Assembly (NCBI RefSeq): GCF_963924675.1
Contig: NC_089232.1
Coordinates: 27,354,842-27,418,841 of the forward strand
Direction: 5' to 3'
Length of the DNA stretch: 64,000 nt
Origin: Phocoena phocoena
Lineage: Eukaryota > Chordata > Mammalia > Artiodactyla > Phocoenidae
In this document: one piece after another, positions 8,328 to 22,201 of the stretch
How positions within the stretch are numbered: the stretch's first letter is position 1
Layout: the number at the start of each line of letters is the position of its first letter
The notes under the pieces: generated by a model
Databases searched by the model: none
Told to the model about the DNA's origin: nothing
Seen by the model: the letters and a program-made list of their open reading frames with translations, nothing else
Made by a program: the position numbers and the translations under genes

Positions 8328-11101
8328 CCCCAGAAGCATTCTCACAGGGTCTACAGGCCTGTCAAGAGGAGGGAACGTCAGGGAGCTTCAAGGCAGCATG
8401 CACGCAGCCTTCCAAATGGGAAAGCAAGGCTACTGCCAGCAGGCCCCCGTTCCCACGGGCACACTCGGCATACACCCCTGGGGTTCCTCACGAGTCCAAA
8501 GGGACACAGGTTACCCTGAGTTTCCTTCCCTGAATCAACTTCTCGAAGTAGGCTGTTCTGCATCCAGCGAACTGCCTCAGCCAAGGGACGCCGTCGCTGC
8601 TCCTCCGGGCCTGTGGCTATTCAGAAGCCTGCAGCGCCACAGGAAGGACGGGACTTAAACTGCAGTAAGAACGCAAGCCGAGTTTCTCCAGGAGGCACGG
8701 TGACCTCAGGCAGGAGGTCCTAGATGGAATGCGAAGCCGAGGGTTTCTCTGAGTGCAGCTCAGGCTAGGGCAGTGCGTAGGAAGACTTCCACGCCAGGTG
8801 GGACGTGCCAGAACGGTGTCCCCGAACGTGGGCGAGCGCCGGGGAAATTAAGCTGCTCCACGCGAGAGTGCAGTGCGTTTCCCTGCGCTCGGCATACACA
8901 GAGGGGCCCCAGAGGGCTACGGGCCTGGATGTTGCTTAGCAGAGCCAGGTGGGCCTGGGGGTACTCCGTGTTCCTGCCGGGAGCAGGGTGCCCACGCTAG
9001 CCCCCTAGCTGTCCGGAAAACGGTGCTGCCGTTCAAGGTACGCCGAGCAGAGGCCACCGCCTCACGGGAAGTGCAGCACGCCTCCGCTTCTGCGCGGCAA
9101 GTCAGGGCCTTACTTCTCCAGGCGTGTGCTCGTGCTGGCTGTGCCGGTAGCGACACAGCATGGGAAGATGCTGACTTTCTCCTCGAGCAGGGTGACTTCA
9201 GGGACGAGGGCCTCCAAGTATTCAGAGCAGAGCGTTTTCTCACGGCAGCTCACACAGGGGCCAGGACGAGGTCTTCTGGGCACTTGGGACTCACCGGAAA
9301 TATTGTCCTGAGGCTCTTGGAGGAGTCTGGAAGTGCGGCTCTCCTCAAGGAACGTGCAGTGTGCTGCCCATCACTCGGCAGGCACAGAGGGCCTCCGAGG
9401 GATCAACCAATGGGCCTCCAAGTTGCTCCGCCGGCCCCCAGGGGTCTGGAGGTACTCAGTGAACTTGGAGGGAAAACGATGCATAAGCCGAGAGGCCTGG
9501 GAGTCCCCAAAAGGGTACTTCCTTTAAAATAAAGCCTATAAGCGACTAAGAACGCACGGAAACAGCCGCACGTCTCCCTTTCTGCACGGCTGCTAAGGGC
9601 CTAACCTGGCGGCAAGTTTTCACCTTGAGATTCCCTTTAGCTCTAGAGCTTGTCAGGCGGACCACCACCGCGGCCACGGAAGCACCTGGTTCAGACAGAG
9701 CAAACTCCTAGTTTTCCCCGAAGCAGTCTTACGGTGTTTACAGGCCTGTCAAGAGCAGGCAATGTCAGGGAGCTTCAAGGCAGCATGAAAGCAGCCTTCC
9801 AAATGGGAAAGCAAGGCTACTCCCAGCAGGCCCCCGTTCCCGTGGGCACACTCAGCATACACCCCTGTGGTTTCTAAGAAGTCCAAAGGGACACAGGTTA
9901 CCCTGTGGTTCCTTCCCTGAATCAACTCCTCCAAGTGGGGTGTTCTGCATCAAGGAAGCTGCCTCGACCAAGGAACGCCGCAGCAGCTACGCCTCTGGGC
10001 CTGTGGCTATCCAAAAGCCTGCAGTGCCACAGGAAGAACAGAACTGAAATTGCAGTAGGTACGCAGGCCCACCTTCTCTAGGAGGCACGGTGACTTCAGG
10101 CCGGAGGTCCTAGGTGGCATGCGAAGACGAGGGTTAATCTGAGTGCCGCTCGACTAGGGCCATGCGTGAGAAGACTTCCACGCCAGGTGGGACGTGCCAG
10201 AACGGTGTTCCCGAACGTGTGCGAGTGCCTGGGAAATGAAGCTGCTCCAAAAGAGAGTGCAGTGCGTTTCCCTACGCTCGGCAGGCACACAGTGCCTCCG
10301 GAGGGCTACTGGCCTGGATGCTGATTAGCAGACCCACGGGGTCCTGTGGGTACTCAGTGTTCCTGCCGGGAGCAGGGTGCCCACGCGAGCCTCCTAGGTG
10401 TCCAGAAAACTGTGCTGCAGTTAGAGACATGCCGAGCAGGGGCCACGGCCTCATGGAAACTGCTGCACGCCTCCGCTTCTGCACGGAAAGCAGGGCCTTA
10501 CCTCCAGGCACGCGTTCATGCTGGGTGCCCCTTTAGCGCCACAGCGTGGAAAGCTGCTGACTTCTCCTCGAGCAGAGTGGCTTTAGGGACGAGGTCCTCG
10601 AAGTAGTCAGAGCAGAGTGTTTTCTCACGGCGGCTCACGCAAGGGCCATGACAAAGACTTCCTGGGCACTTCGGCCTTGCCAGAAATGGGGGCCTGACGC
10701 TGTCCGAGGACTCCGGAAACGTAGCCCTCCCAAGGAACCTGCCGTGTGTTGCCCGTCACTCGGCACACTCAGAGGGCCTCCACCGGACAGACCAAACGGG
10801 CCTCGATGTTGCTTGGCCGGCCCACGGGGGTCTGGAGGTACTCGGTGACCTTGGAGGGACAATGATGCCCCCCCGAGAGGCCTAGGAGTCTTCAAAAGGG
10901 TACCTCCTTTAAAATGAAGCAGAACAGCGACCAAGAGCTCCTGGAAGCAGCTGCACGCCCCCCTCTCCGCCCGGCCACTCGGGACCTAAACTGGAGGCTA
11001 GCTCCCCCCTTGAGTCTCCTTTTAGCTCGGGAGCTTGTCAGGCTGACCACCACCGCGGCCATGGAAGCACCTGGTTTAGACAGAGCAAACTCATTTTTTT
11101 C
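8328..11101 (+). repeat. Unit 4 (class S, 2774 bp, X type)
   Basis: First short unit: A2404 is deleted and the C-run is six. It has C at offset 2371, G1010 and T2199, the combination I call type X. Private changes are C to G at 8692 and CpG-to-TpG changes at 10678 and 10814. Confidence 0.97.
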
Positions 11102-13876
11102 CCCCAGAAGCATTCTCACAGGGTCTACAGGCCTGTCAAGAGGAGGGAACGTCAGGGAGCTTCAAGGCAGCATGCACGCAGCCTTCCAAATGGGAAAGCA
11201 AGGCTACTGCCAGCAGGCCCCCGTTCCCACGGGCACACTCGGCATACACCCCTGGGGTTCCTCACGAGTCCAAAGGGACACAGGTTACCCTGAGTTTCCT
11301 TCCCTGAATCAACTTCTCGAAGTAGGCTGTTCTGCATCCAGCGAACTGCCTCAGCCAAGGGACGCCGTCGCTGCTCCTCCGGGCCTGTGGCTATTCAGAA
11401 GCCTGCAGTGCCACAGGAAGGACGGGACTCAAATTGCAGTAAGAACGCAAGCCGACTTTCTCCAGGAGGCACGGTGACCTCAGGCAGGAGGTCCTAGATG
11501 GAATGCGAAGCCGAGGGTTTCTCTGAGTGCAGCTCAGGCTAGGGCAGTGCGTAGGAAGACTTCCACGCCAGGTGGGACGTGCCAGAACGGTGTCCCCGAA
11601 CGTGGGCGAGCGCCGGGGAAATTAAGCTGCTCCACACGAGAGTGCAGTGCGTTTCCCTGCGCTCGGCATACACAGAGGGGCCCCAGAGGGCTACGGGCCT
11701 GGATGTTGCTTAGCAGAGCCAGGTGGGCCTGGGGGTACTCCGTGTTCCTGCCGGGAGCAGGGTGCCCACGCTAGCCCCCTAGCTGTCCGGAAAACGGTGC
11801 TGCCGTTCAAGGTACGCCGAGCAGAGGCCACCGCCTCACGGGAAGTGCAGCACGCCTCCGCTTCTGCGCGGCAAGTCAGGGCCTTACTTCTCCAGGCGTG
11901 TGCTCGTGCTGGCTGTGCCGGTAGCGACACAGCATGGGAAGATGCTGACTTTCTCCTCGAGCAGGGTGACTTCAGGGACGAGGGCCTCCAAGTATTCAGA
12001 GCAGAGCGTTTTCTCACGGCAGCTCACACAGGGGCCAGGACGAGGTCTTCTGGGCACTTGGGACTCACCGGAAATATTGTCCTGAGGCTCTTGGAGGAGT
12101 CTGGAAGTGCGGCTCTCCTCAAGGAACGTGCAGTGTGCTGCCCATCACTCGGCAGGCACAGAGGGCCTCCGAGGGATCAACCAATGGGCCTCCAAGTTGC
12201 TCCGCCGGCCCCCAGGGGTCTGGAGGTACTCAGTGAACTTGGAGGGAAAACGATGCATAAGCCGAGAGGCCTGGGAGTCCCCAAAAGGGTACTTCCTTTA
12301 AAATAAAGCCTATAAGCGACTAAGAACGCACGGAAACAGCCGCACGTCTCCCTTTCTGCACGGCTGCTAAGGGCCTAACCTGGCGGCAAGTTTTCACCTT
12401 GAGATTCCCTTTAGCTCTAGAGCTTGTCAGGCGGACCACCACCGCGGCCACGGAAGCACCTGGTTCAGACAGAGCAAACTCCTAGTTTTCCCCGAAGCAG
12501 TCTTACGGTGTTTACAGGCCTGTCAAGAGCAGGCAATGTCAGGGAGCTTCAAGGCAGCATGAAAGCAGCCTTCCAAATGGGAAAGCAAGGCTACTCCCAG
12601 CAGGCCCCCGTTCCCGTGGGCACACTCAGCATACACCCCTGTGGTTTCTAAGAAGTCCAAAGGGACACAGGTTACCCTGTGGTTCCTTCCCTGAATCAAC
12701 TCCTCCAAGTGGGGTGTTCTGCATCAAGGAAGCTGCCTCGACCAAGGAACGCCGCAGCAGCTACGCCTCTGGGCCTGTGGCTATCCAAAAGCCTGCAGTG
12801 CCACAGGAAGAACAGAACTGAAATTGCAGTAGGTACGCAGGCCCACCTTCTCTAGGAGGCACGGTGACTTCAGGCCGGAGGTCCTAGGTGGCATGCGAAG
12901 ACGAGGGTTAATCTGAGTGCCGCTCGACTAGGGCCATGCGTGAGAAGACTTCCACGCCAGGTGGGACGTGCCAGAACGGTGTTCCCGAACGTGTGCGAGT
13001 GCCTGGGAAATGAAGCTGCTCCAAAAGAGAGTGCAGTGCGTTTCCCTACGCTCGGCAGGCACACAGTGCCTCCGGAGGGCTACTGGCCTGGATGCTGATT
13101 AGCAGACCCACGGGGTCCTGTGGGTACTCAGTGTTCCTGCCGGGAGCAGGGTGCCCACGCGAGCCTCCTAGGTGTCCAGAAAACTGTGCTGCAGTTAGAG
13201 ACATGCCGAGCAGGGGCCACGGCCTCATGGAAACTGCTGCACGCCTCCGCTTCTGCACGGAAAGCAGGGCCTTACCTCCAGGCACGCGTTCATGCTGGGG
13301 GCCCCTTTAGCGCCACAGCGTGGAAAGCTGCTGACTTCTCCTCGAGCAGAGTGGCTTTAGGGACGAGGTCCTCGAAGTAGTCAGAGCAGAGTGTTTTCTC
13401 ACGGCGGCTCACGCAAGGGCCATGACAAAGACTTCCTGGGCACTTCGGCCTCGCCAGAAATGGGGGCCTGAGGCTGTCCGAGGACTCCGGAAACGTAGCC
13501 CTCCACAAGGAACCTGCCGTGTGTTGCCCGTCACTCGGCACACTCAGAGGGCCTCCACCGGACAGACCAAACGGGCCTCGATGTTGCTCGGCCGGCCCAC
13601 GGGGGTCTGGAGGTACTCGGTGACCTTGGAGGGACAATGATGCCCCCCCGAGAGGCCTAGGAGTCTTCAAAAGGGTACCTCCTTTAAAATGAAGCAGAAC
13701 AGCGACCAAGAGCTCCTGGAAGCAGCTGCACGCCCCCCTCTCCGCCCGGCCACTCGGGACCTAAACTGGAGGCTAGCTCCCCCCTTGAGTCTCCTTTTAG
13801 CTCGGGAGCTTGTCAGGCTGACCACCACCGCGGCCATGGAAGCACCTGGTTTAGACAGAGCAAACTCATTTTTTTC
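11102..13876 (+). repeat. Unit 5 (class M, 2775 bp, Y-like)
   Basis: Six-C run with A2404 present. It has G at offset 2199 (type Y marker) but keeps G1010. It has A at offset 535 (position 11636), a CpG-to-CpA allele shared with distant units 17, 19 and 21. Confidence 0.97.
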
Positions 13877-16650
13877 CCCCAGAAGCATTCTCACAGGGTC
13901 TACAGGCCTGTCAAGAGGAGGGAACGTCAGGGAGCTTCAAGGCAGCATGCACGCAGCCTTCCAAATGGGAAAGCAAGGCTACTGCCAGCAGGCCCCCGTT
14001 CCCACGGGCACACTCGGCATACACCCCTGGGGTTCCTCACGAGTCCAAAGGGACACAGGTTACCCTGAGTTTCCTTCCCTGAATCAACTTCTCGAAGTAG
14101 GCTGTTCTGCATCCAGCGAACTGCCTCAGCCAAGGGACGCCGTCGCTGCTCCTCCGGGCCTGTGGCTATTCAGAAGCCTGCAGTGCCACAGGAAGGACGG
14201 GACTCAAATTGCAGTAAGAACGCAAGCCGACTTTCTCCAGGAGGCACGGTGACCTCAGGCAGGAGGTCCTAGATGGAATGCGAAGCCGAGGGTTTCTCTG
14301 AGTGCAGCTCAGGCTAGGGCAGTGCGTAGGAAGACTTCCACGCCAGGTGGGACGTGCCAGAACGGTGTCCCCGAACGTGGGCGAGCGCCGGGGAAATTAA
14401 GCTGCTCCACGCGAGAGTGCAGTGCGTTTCCCTGCGCTCGGCATACACAGAGGGGCCCCAGAGGGCTACGGGCCTGGATGTTGCTTAGCAGAGCCAGGTG
14501 GGCCTGGGGGTACTCCGTGTTCCTGCCGGGAGCAGGGTGCCCACGCTAGCCCCCTAGCTGTCCGGAAAACGGTGCTGCCGTTCAAGGTACGCCGAGCAGA
14601 GGCCACCGCCTCACGGGAAGTGCAGCACGCCTCCGCTTCTGCGCGGCAAGTCAGGGCCTTACTTCTCCAGGCGTGTGCTCGTGCTGGCTGTGCCGGTAGC
14701 GACACAGCATGGGAAGATGCTGACTTTCTCCTCGAGCAGGGTGACTTCAGGGACGAGGGCCTCCAAGTATTCAGAGCAGAGCGTTTTCTCACGGCAGCTC
14801 ACACAGGGGCCAGGACGAGGTCTTCTGGGCACTTGGGACTCACCGGAAATATTGTCCTGAGGCTCTTGGAGGAGTCTGGAAGTGCGGCTCTCCTCAAGGA
14901 ACGTGCAGTGTGCTGCCCATCACTCGGCAGGCACAGAGGGCCTCCGAGGGATCAACCAGTGGGCCTCCAAGTTGCTCCGCCGGCCCCCAGGGGTCTGGAG
15001 GTACTCAGTGAACTTGGAGGGAAAACGATGCATAAGCCGAGAGGCCTGGGAGTCCCCAAAAGGGTACTTCCTTTAAAATAAAGCCTATAAGCGACTAAGA
15101 ACGCACGGAAACAGCCACACGTCTCCCTTTCTGCACGGCTGCTAAGGGCCTAACCTGGCGGCAAGTTTTCACCTTGAGATTCCCTTTAGCTCTAGAGCTT
15201 GTCAGGCGGACCACCACCGCGGCCACGGAAGCACCTGGTTCAGACAGAGCAAACTCCTAGTTTTCCCCGAAGCAGTCTTACGGTGTTTACAGGCCTGTCA
15301 AGAGCAGGCAATGTCAGGGAGCTTCAAGGCAGCATGAAAGCAGCCTTCCAAATGGGAAAGCAAGGCTACTCCCAGCAGGCCCCCGTTCCCGTGGGCACAC
15401 TCAGCATACACCCCTGTGGTTTCTAAGAAGTCCAAAGGGACACAGGTTACCCTGTGGTTCCTTCCCTGAATCAACTCCTCCAAGTGGGGTGTTCTGCATC
15501 AAGGAAGCTGCCTCGACCAAGGAACGCCGCAGCAGCTACGCCTCTGGGCCTGTGGCTATCCAAAAGCCTGCAGTGCCACAGGAAGAACAGAACTGAAATT
15601 GCAGTAGGTACGCAGGCCCACCTTCTCTAGGAGGCACGGTGACTTCAGGCCGGAGGTCCTAGGTGGCATGCGAAGACGAGGGTTAATCTGAGTGCCGCTC
15701 GACTAGGGCCATGCGTGAGAAGACTTCCACGCCAGGTGGGACGTGCCAGAACGGTGTTCCCGAACGTGTGCGAGTGCCTGGGAAATGAAGCTGCTCCAAA
15801 AGAGAGTGCAGTGCGTTTCCCTACGCTCGGCAGGCACACAGTGCCTCCGGAGGGCTACTGGCCTGGATGCTGATTAGCAGACCCACGGGGTCCTGTGGGT
15901 ACTCAGTGTTCCTGCCGGGAGCAGGGTGCCCACGCGAGCCTCCTAGGTGTCCAGAAAACTGTGCTGCAGTTAGAGACATGCCGAGCAGGGGCCACGGCCT
16001 CATGGAAACTGCTGCACGCCTCCGCTTCTGCACGGAAAGCAGGGCCTTACCTCCAGGCACGCGTTCATGCTGGGTGCCCCTTTAGCGCCACAGCGTGGAA
16101 AGCTGCTGACTTCTCCTCGAGCAGAGTGGCTTTAGGGACGAGGTCCTCGAAGTAGTCAGAGCAGAGTGTTTTCTCACGGCGGCTCACGCAAGGGCCATGA
16201 CAAAGACTTCCTGGGCACTTCGGCCTCGCCAGAAATGGGGGCCTGACGCTGTCCGAGGACTCCGGAAACGTAGCCCTCCCAAGGAACCTGCCGTGTGTTG
16301 CCCGTCACTCGGCACACTCAGAGGGCCTCCACCGGACAGACCAAACGGGCCTCGATGTTGCTCGGCCGGCCCACGGGGGTCTGGAGGTACTCGGTGACCT
16401 TGGAGGGACAATGATGCCCCCCCGAGAGGCCTAGGAGTCTTCAAAAGGGTACCTCCTTTAAAATGAAGCAGAACAGCGACCAAGAGCTCCTGGAAGCAGC
16501 TGCACGCCCCCCTCTCCGCCCGGCCACTCGGGACCTAAACTGGAGGCTAGCTCCCCCCTTGAGTCTCCTTTTAGCTCGGGAGCTTGTCAGGCTGACCACC
16601 ACCGCGGCCATGGAAGCACCTGGTTTAGACAGAGCAAACTCATTTTTTTC
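13877..16650 (+). repeat. Unit 6 (class S, 2774 bp, X type)
   Basis: A2404 deleted, C at offset 2371, G1010 and T2199, as in unit 4. Private changes are A to G at 14959 and a CpG-to-CpA change at 15117. Confidence 0.97.
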
Positions 16651-19425
16651 CCCCAGAAGCATTCTCACAGGGTCTACAGGCCTGTCAAGAGGAGGGAACG
16701 TCAGGGAGCTTCAAGGCAGCATGCACGCAGCCTTCCAAATGGGAAAGCAAGGCTACTGCCAGCAGGCCCCCGTTCCCACGGGCACACTCGGCATACACCC
16801 CTGGGGTTCCTCACGAGTCCAAAGGGACACAGGTTACCCTGAGTTTCCTTCCGTGAATCAACTTCTCGAAGTAGTCTGTTCTGCATCCAGCGAACTGCCT
16901 CAGCCAAGGGACGCCGTCGCTGCTCCTCCGGGCCTGTGGCTATTCAGAAGCCTGCAGCGCCACAGGAAGAACGGGACTTAAATTGCAGTAAGAACGCAAG
17001 CCGACTTTCTCCAGGAGGCACGGTGACCTCAGGCAGGAGGTCCTAGATGGAATGCGAAGCCGAGGGTTTCTCTGAGTGCAGCTCAGGCTAGGGCAGTGCG
17101 TAGGAAGACTTCCACGCCAGGTGGGACGTGCCAGAACGGTGTCCCCGAACGTGGGCGAGCGCCGGGGAAATTAAGCTGCTCCACGCGAGAGTGCAGTGCG
17201 TTTCCCTGCGCTCGGCATACACAGAGGGGCCCCAGAGGGCTACGGGCCTGGATGTTGCTTAGCAGAGCCAGGTGGGCCTGGGGGTACTCCGTGTTCCTGC
17301 CGGGAGCAGGGTGCCCACGCTAGCCCCCTAGCTGTCCGGAAAACGGTGCTGCCGTTCAAGGTACGCCGAGCAGAGGCCACCGCCTCACGGGAAGTGCAGC
17401 ACGCCTCCGCTTCTGCGCGGCAAGTCAGGGCCTTACTTCTCCAGGCGTGTGCTCGTGCTGGCTGTGCCGGTAGCGACACAGCATGGGAAGATGCTGACTT
17501 TCTCCTCGAGCAGGGTGACTTCAGGGACGAGGGCCTCCAAGTATTCAGAGCAGAGCGTTTTCTCACGGCAGCTCACACAGGGGCCAGGACGAGGTCTTCT
17601 GGGCACTTGGGACTCACCGGAAATATTGTCCTGAGGCTCTTGGAGGAGTCTGGAAGTGCAGCTCTCCTCAAGGAACGTGCAGTGTGCTGCCCATCACTCG
17701 GCAGGCACAGAGGGCCTCCGAGGGATCAACCAATGGGCCTCCAAGTTGCTCCGCCGGCCCCCAGGGGTCTGGAGGTACTCAGTGAACTTGGAGGGAAAAC
17801 GATGCATAAGCCGAGAGGCCTGGGAGTCCCCAAAAGGGTACTTCCTTTAAAATAAAGCCTATAAGCGACTAAGAACGCACGGAAACAGCCGCACGTCTCC
17901 CTTTCTGCACGGCTGCTAAGGGCCTAACCTGGCGGCAAGTTTTCACCTTGAGATTCCCTTTAGCTCTAGAGCTTGTCAGGCGGACCACCACCGCGGCCAC
18001 GGAAGCACCTGGTTCAGACAGAGCAAACTCCTAGTTTTCCCCGAAGCAGTCTTACGGTGTTTACAGGCCTGTCAAGAGCAGGCAATGTCAGGGAGCTTCA
18101 AGGCAGCATGAAAGCAGCCTTCCAAATGGGAAAGCAAGGCTACTCCCAGCAGGCCCCCGTTCCCGTGGGCACACTCAGCATACACCCCTGTGGTTTCTAA
18201 GAAGTCCAAAGGGACACAGGTTACCCTGTGGTTCCTTCCCTGAATCAACTCCTCCAAGTGGGGTGTTCTGCATCAAGGAAGCTGCCTCGACCAAGGAACG
18301 CCGCAGCAGCTACGCCTCTGGGCCTGTGGCTATCCAAAAGCCTGCAGTGCCACAGGAAGAACAGAACTGAAATTGCAGTAGGTACGCAGGCCCACCTTCT
18401 CTAGGAGGCACGGTGACTTCAGGCCGGAGGTCCTAGGTGGCATGCGAAGACGAGGGTTAATCTGAGTGCCGCTCGACTAGGGCCATGCGTGAGAAGACTT
18501 CCACGCCAGGTGGGACGTGCCAGAACGGTGTTCCCGAACGTGTGCGAGTGCCTGGGAAATGAAGCTGCTCCAAAAGAGAGTGCAGTGCGTTTCCCTACGC
18601 TCGGCAGGCACACAGTGCCTCCGGAGGGCTACTGGCCTGGATGCTGATTAGCAGACCCACGGGGTCCTGTGGGTACTCAGTGTTCCTGCCGGGAGCAGGG
18701 TGCCCACGCGAGCCTCCTAGGTGTCCAGAAAACTGTGCTGCAGTTAGAGACATGCCGAGCAGGGGCCACGGCCTCATGGAAACTGCTGCACGCCTCCGCT
18801 TCTGCACGGAAAGCAGGGCCTTACCTCCAGGCACGCGTTCATGCTGGGGGCCCCTTTAGCGCCACAGCGTGGAAAGCTGCTGACTTCTCCTCGAGCAGAG
18901 TGGCTTTAGGGACGAGGTCCTCGAAGTAGTCAGAGCAGAGTGTTTTCTCACGGCGGCTCACGCAAGGGCCATGACAAAGACTTCCTGGGCACTTCGGCCT
19001 CGCCAGAAATGGGGGCCTGAGGCTGTCCGAGGACTCCGGAAACGTAGCCCTCCACAAGGAACCTGCCGTGTGTTGCCCGTCACTCGGCACACTCAGAGGG
19101 CCTCCACCGGACAGACCAAACGGGCCTCGATGTTGCTCGGCCGGCCCACGGGGGTCTGGAGGTACTCGGTGACCTTGGAGGGACAATGATGCCCCCCCGA
19201 GAGGCCTAGGAGTCTTCAAAAGGGTACCTCCTTTAAAATGAAGCAGAACAGCGACCAAGAGCTCCTGGAAGCAGCTGCACGCCCCCCTCTCCGCCCGGCC
19301 ACTCGGGACCTAAACTGGAGGCTAGCTCCCCCCTTGAGTCTCCTTTTAGCTCGGGAGCTTGTCAGGCTGACCACCACCGCGGCCATGGAAGCACCTGGTT
19401 TAGACAGAGCAAACTCATTTTTTTC
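16651..19425 (+). repeat. Unit 7 (class M, 2775 bp, Y type)
   Basis: Six-C run, A2404 present, A1010 and G2199 (type Y). Private changes at 16853 (C to G), 16875 (G to T) and 16970 (G to A) lie within about 120 bp of each other. Confidence 0.97.
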
Positions 19426-22201
19426 CCCCAGAAGCATTCTCACAGGGTCTACAGGCCTGTCAAGAGGAGGGAACGTCAGGGAGCTTCAAGGCAGCATGCA
19501 CGCAGCCTTCCAAATGGGAAAGCAAGGCTACTGCCAGCAGGCCCCCGTTCCCACGGGCACACTCGGCATACACCCCTGGGGTTCCTCACGAGTCCAAAGG
19601 GACACAGGTTACCCTGAGTTTCCTTCCCTGAATCAACTTCTCGAAGTAGGCTGTTCTGCATCCAGCGAACTGCCTCAGCCAAGGGACGCCGTCGCTGCTC
19701 CTCCGGGCCTGTGGCTATTCAGAAGCCTGCAGCGCCACAGGAAGGACGGGACTTAAATTGCAGTAAGAACGCAAGCCGACTTTCTCCAGGAGGCATGGTG
19801 ACCTCAGGCAGGAGGTCCTAGATGGAATGCGAAGCCGAGGGTTTCTCTGAGTGCAGCTCAGGCTAGGGCAGTGCGTAGGAAGACTTCCACGCCAGGTGGG
19901 ACGTGCCAGAACGGTGTCCCCGAACGTGGGCGAGCGCCGGGGAAATTAAGCTGCTCCACGCGAGAGTGCAGTGCGTTTCCCTGCGCTCGGCATACACAGA
20001 GGGGCCCCAGAGGGCTACGGGCCTGGATGTTGCTTAGCAGAGCCAGGTGGGCCTGGGGGTACTCCGTGTTCCTGCCGGGAGCAGGGTGCCCACGCTAGCC
20101 CCCTAGCTGTCCGGAAAACGGTGCTGCCGTTCAAGGTACGCCGAGCAGAGGCCACCGCCTCACGGGAAGTGCAGCACGCCTCCGCTTCTGCGCGGCAAGT
20201 CAGGGCCTTACTTCTCCAGGCGTGTGCTCGTGCTGGCTGTGCCGGTAGCGACACAGCATGGGAAGATGCTGACTTTCTCCTCGAGCAGGGTGACTTCAGG
20301 GACGAGGGCCTCCAAGTATTCAGAGCAGAGCGTTTTCTCACGGCAGCTCACACAGGGGCCAGGACGAGGTCTTCTGGGCACTTGGGACTCACCGGAAATA
20401 TTGTCCTGAGGCTCTTGGAGGAGTCTGGAAGTGCAGCTCTCCTCAAGGAACGTGCAGTGTGCTGCCCATCACTCGGCAGGCACAGAGGGCCTCCGAGGGA
20501 TCAACCAATGGGCCTCCAAGTTGCTCCGCCGGCCCCCAGGGGTCTGGAGGTACTCAGTGAACTTGGAGGGAAAACGATGCATAAGCCGAGAGGCCTGGGA
20601 GTCCCCAAAAGGGTACTTCCTTTAAAATAAAGCCTATAAGCGACTAAGAACGCACGGAAACAGCCGCACGTCTCCCTTTCTGCACGGCTGCTAAGGGCCT
20701 AACCTGGCGGCAAGTTTTCACCTTGAGATTCCCTTTAGCTCTAGAGCTTGTCAGGCGGACCACCACCGCGGCCACGGAAGCACCTGGTTCAGACAGAGCA
20801 AACTCCTAGTTTTCCCCGAAGCAGTCTTACGGTGTTTACAGGCCTGTCAAGAGCAGGCAATGTCAGGGAGCTTCAAGGCAGCATGAAAGCAGCCTTCCAA
20901 ATGGGAAAGCAAGGCTACTCCCAGCAGGCCCCCGTTCCCGTGGGCACACTCAGCATACACCCCTGTGGTTTCTAAGAAGTCCAAAGGGACACAGGTTACC
21001 CTGTGGTTCCTTCCCTGAATCAACTCCTCCAAGTGGGGTGTTCTGCATCAAGGAAGCTGCCTCGACCAAGGAACGCCGCAGCAGCTACGCCTCTGGGCCT
21101 GTGGCTATCCAAAAGCCTGCAGTGCCACAGGAAGAACAGAACTGAAATTGCAGTAGGTACGCAGGCCCACCTTCTCTAGGAGGCACGGTGACTTCAGGCC
21201 GGAGGTCCTAGGTGGCATGCGAAGACGAGGGTTAATCTGAGTGCCGCTCGACTAGGGCCATGCGTGAGAAGACTTCCACGCCAGGTGGGACGTGCCAGAA
21301 CGGTGTTCCCGAACGTGTGCGAGTGCCTGGGAAATGAAGCTGCTCCAAAAGAGAGTGCAGTGCGTTTCCCTACGCTCGGCAGGCACACAGTGCCTCCGGA
21401 GGGCTACTGGCCTGGATGCTGATTAGCAGACCCACGGGGTCCTGTGGGTACTCAGTGTTCCTGCCGGGAGCAGGGTGCCCACGCGAGCCTCCTAGGTGTC
21501 CAGAAAACTGTGCTGCAGTTAGAGACATGCCGAGCAGGGGCCACGGCCTCATGGAAACTGCTGCACGCCTCCGCTTCTGCACGGAAAGCAGGGCCTTACC
21601 TCCAGGCACGCGTTCATGCTGGGGGCCCCTTTAGCGCCACAGCGTGGAAAGCTGCTGACTTCTCCTCGAGCAGAGTGGCTTTAGGGACGAGGTCCTCGAA
21701 GTAGTCAGAGCAGAGTGTTTTCTCACGGCGGCTCACGCAAGGGCCATGACAAAGACTTCCTGGGCACTTCGGCCTCGCCAGAAATGGGGGCCTGAGGCTG
21801 TCCGAGGACTCCGGAAACGTAGCCCTCCACAAGGAACCTGCCGTGTGTTGCCCGTCACTCGGCACACTCAGAGGGCCTCCACCGGACAGACCAAACGGGC
21901 CTCGATGTTGCTCGGCCGGCCCACGGGGGTCTGGAGGTACTCGGTGACCTTGGAGGGACAATGATGCCCCCCCGAGAGGCCTAGGAGTCTTCAAAAGGGT
22001 ACCTCCTTTAAAATGAAGCAGAACAGCGACCAAGAGCTCCTGGAAGCAGCTGCACGCCCCCCCTCTCCGCCCGGCCACTCGGGACCTAAACTGGAGGCTA
22101 GCTCCCCCCTTGAGTCTCCTTTTAGCTCGGGAGCTTGTCAGGCTGACCACCACCGCGGCCATGGAAGCACCTGGTTTAGACAGAGCAAACTCATTTTTTT
22201 C
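19426..22201 (+). repeat. Unit 8 (class L, 2776 bp, Y type)
   Basis: Seven-C run, A2404 present, A1010 and G2199 (type Y). It follows another Y unit, which breaks the X-Y alternation at this point. T at offset 371 (19796) is shared with units 1 and 3. Confidence 0.97.

Larger units (their letters stand above)
8328..13876 (+). repeat. Probable X-Y super-repeat (units 4-5)
   Basis: S-class unit with T2199 and C2371 followed by an M-class unit with G2199, total 5549 bp. The alternation is supported by fewer markers than in units 9-14, because G1010 is present in both units. Confidence 0.6.
13877..19425 (+). repeat. Probable X-Y super-repeat (units 6-7)
   Basis: S-class X unit followed by M-class Y unit, 5549 bp. 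Offsets 1010, 2199, 2371 and 2404 all alternate here. Confidence 0.65.
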
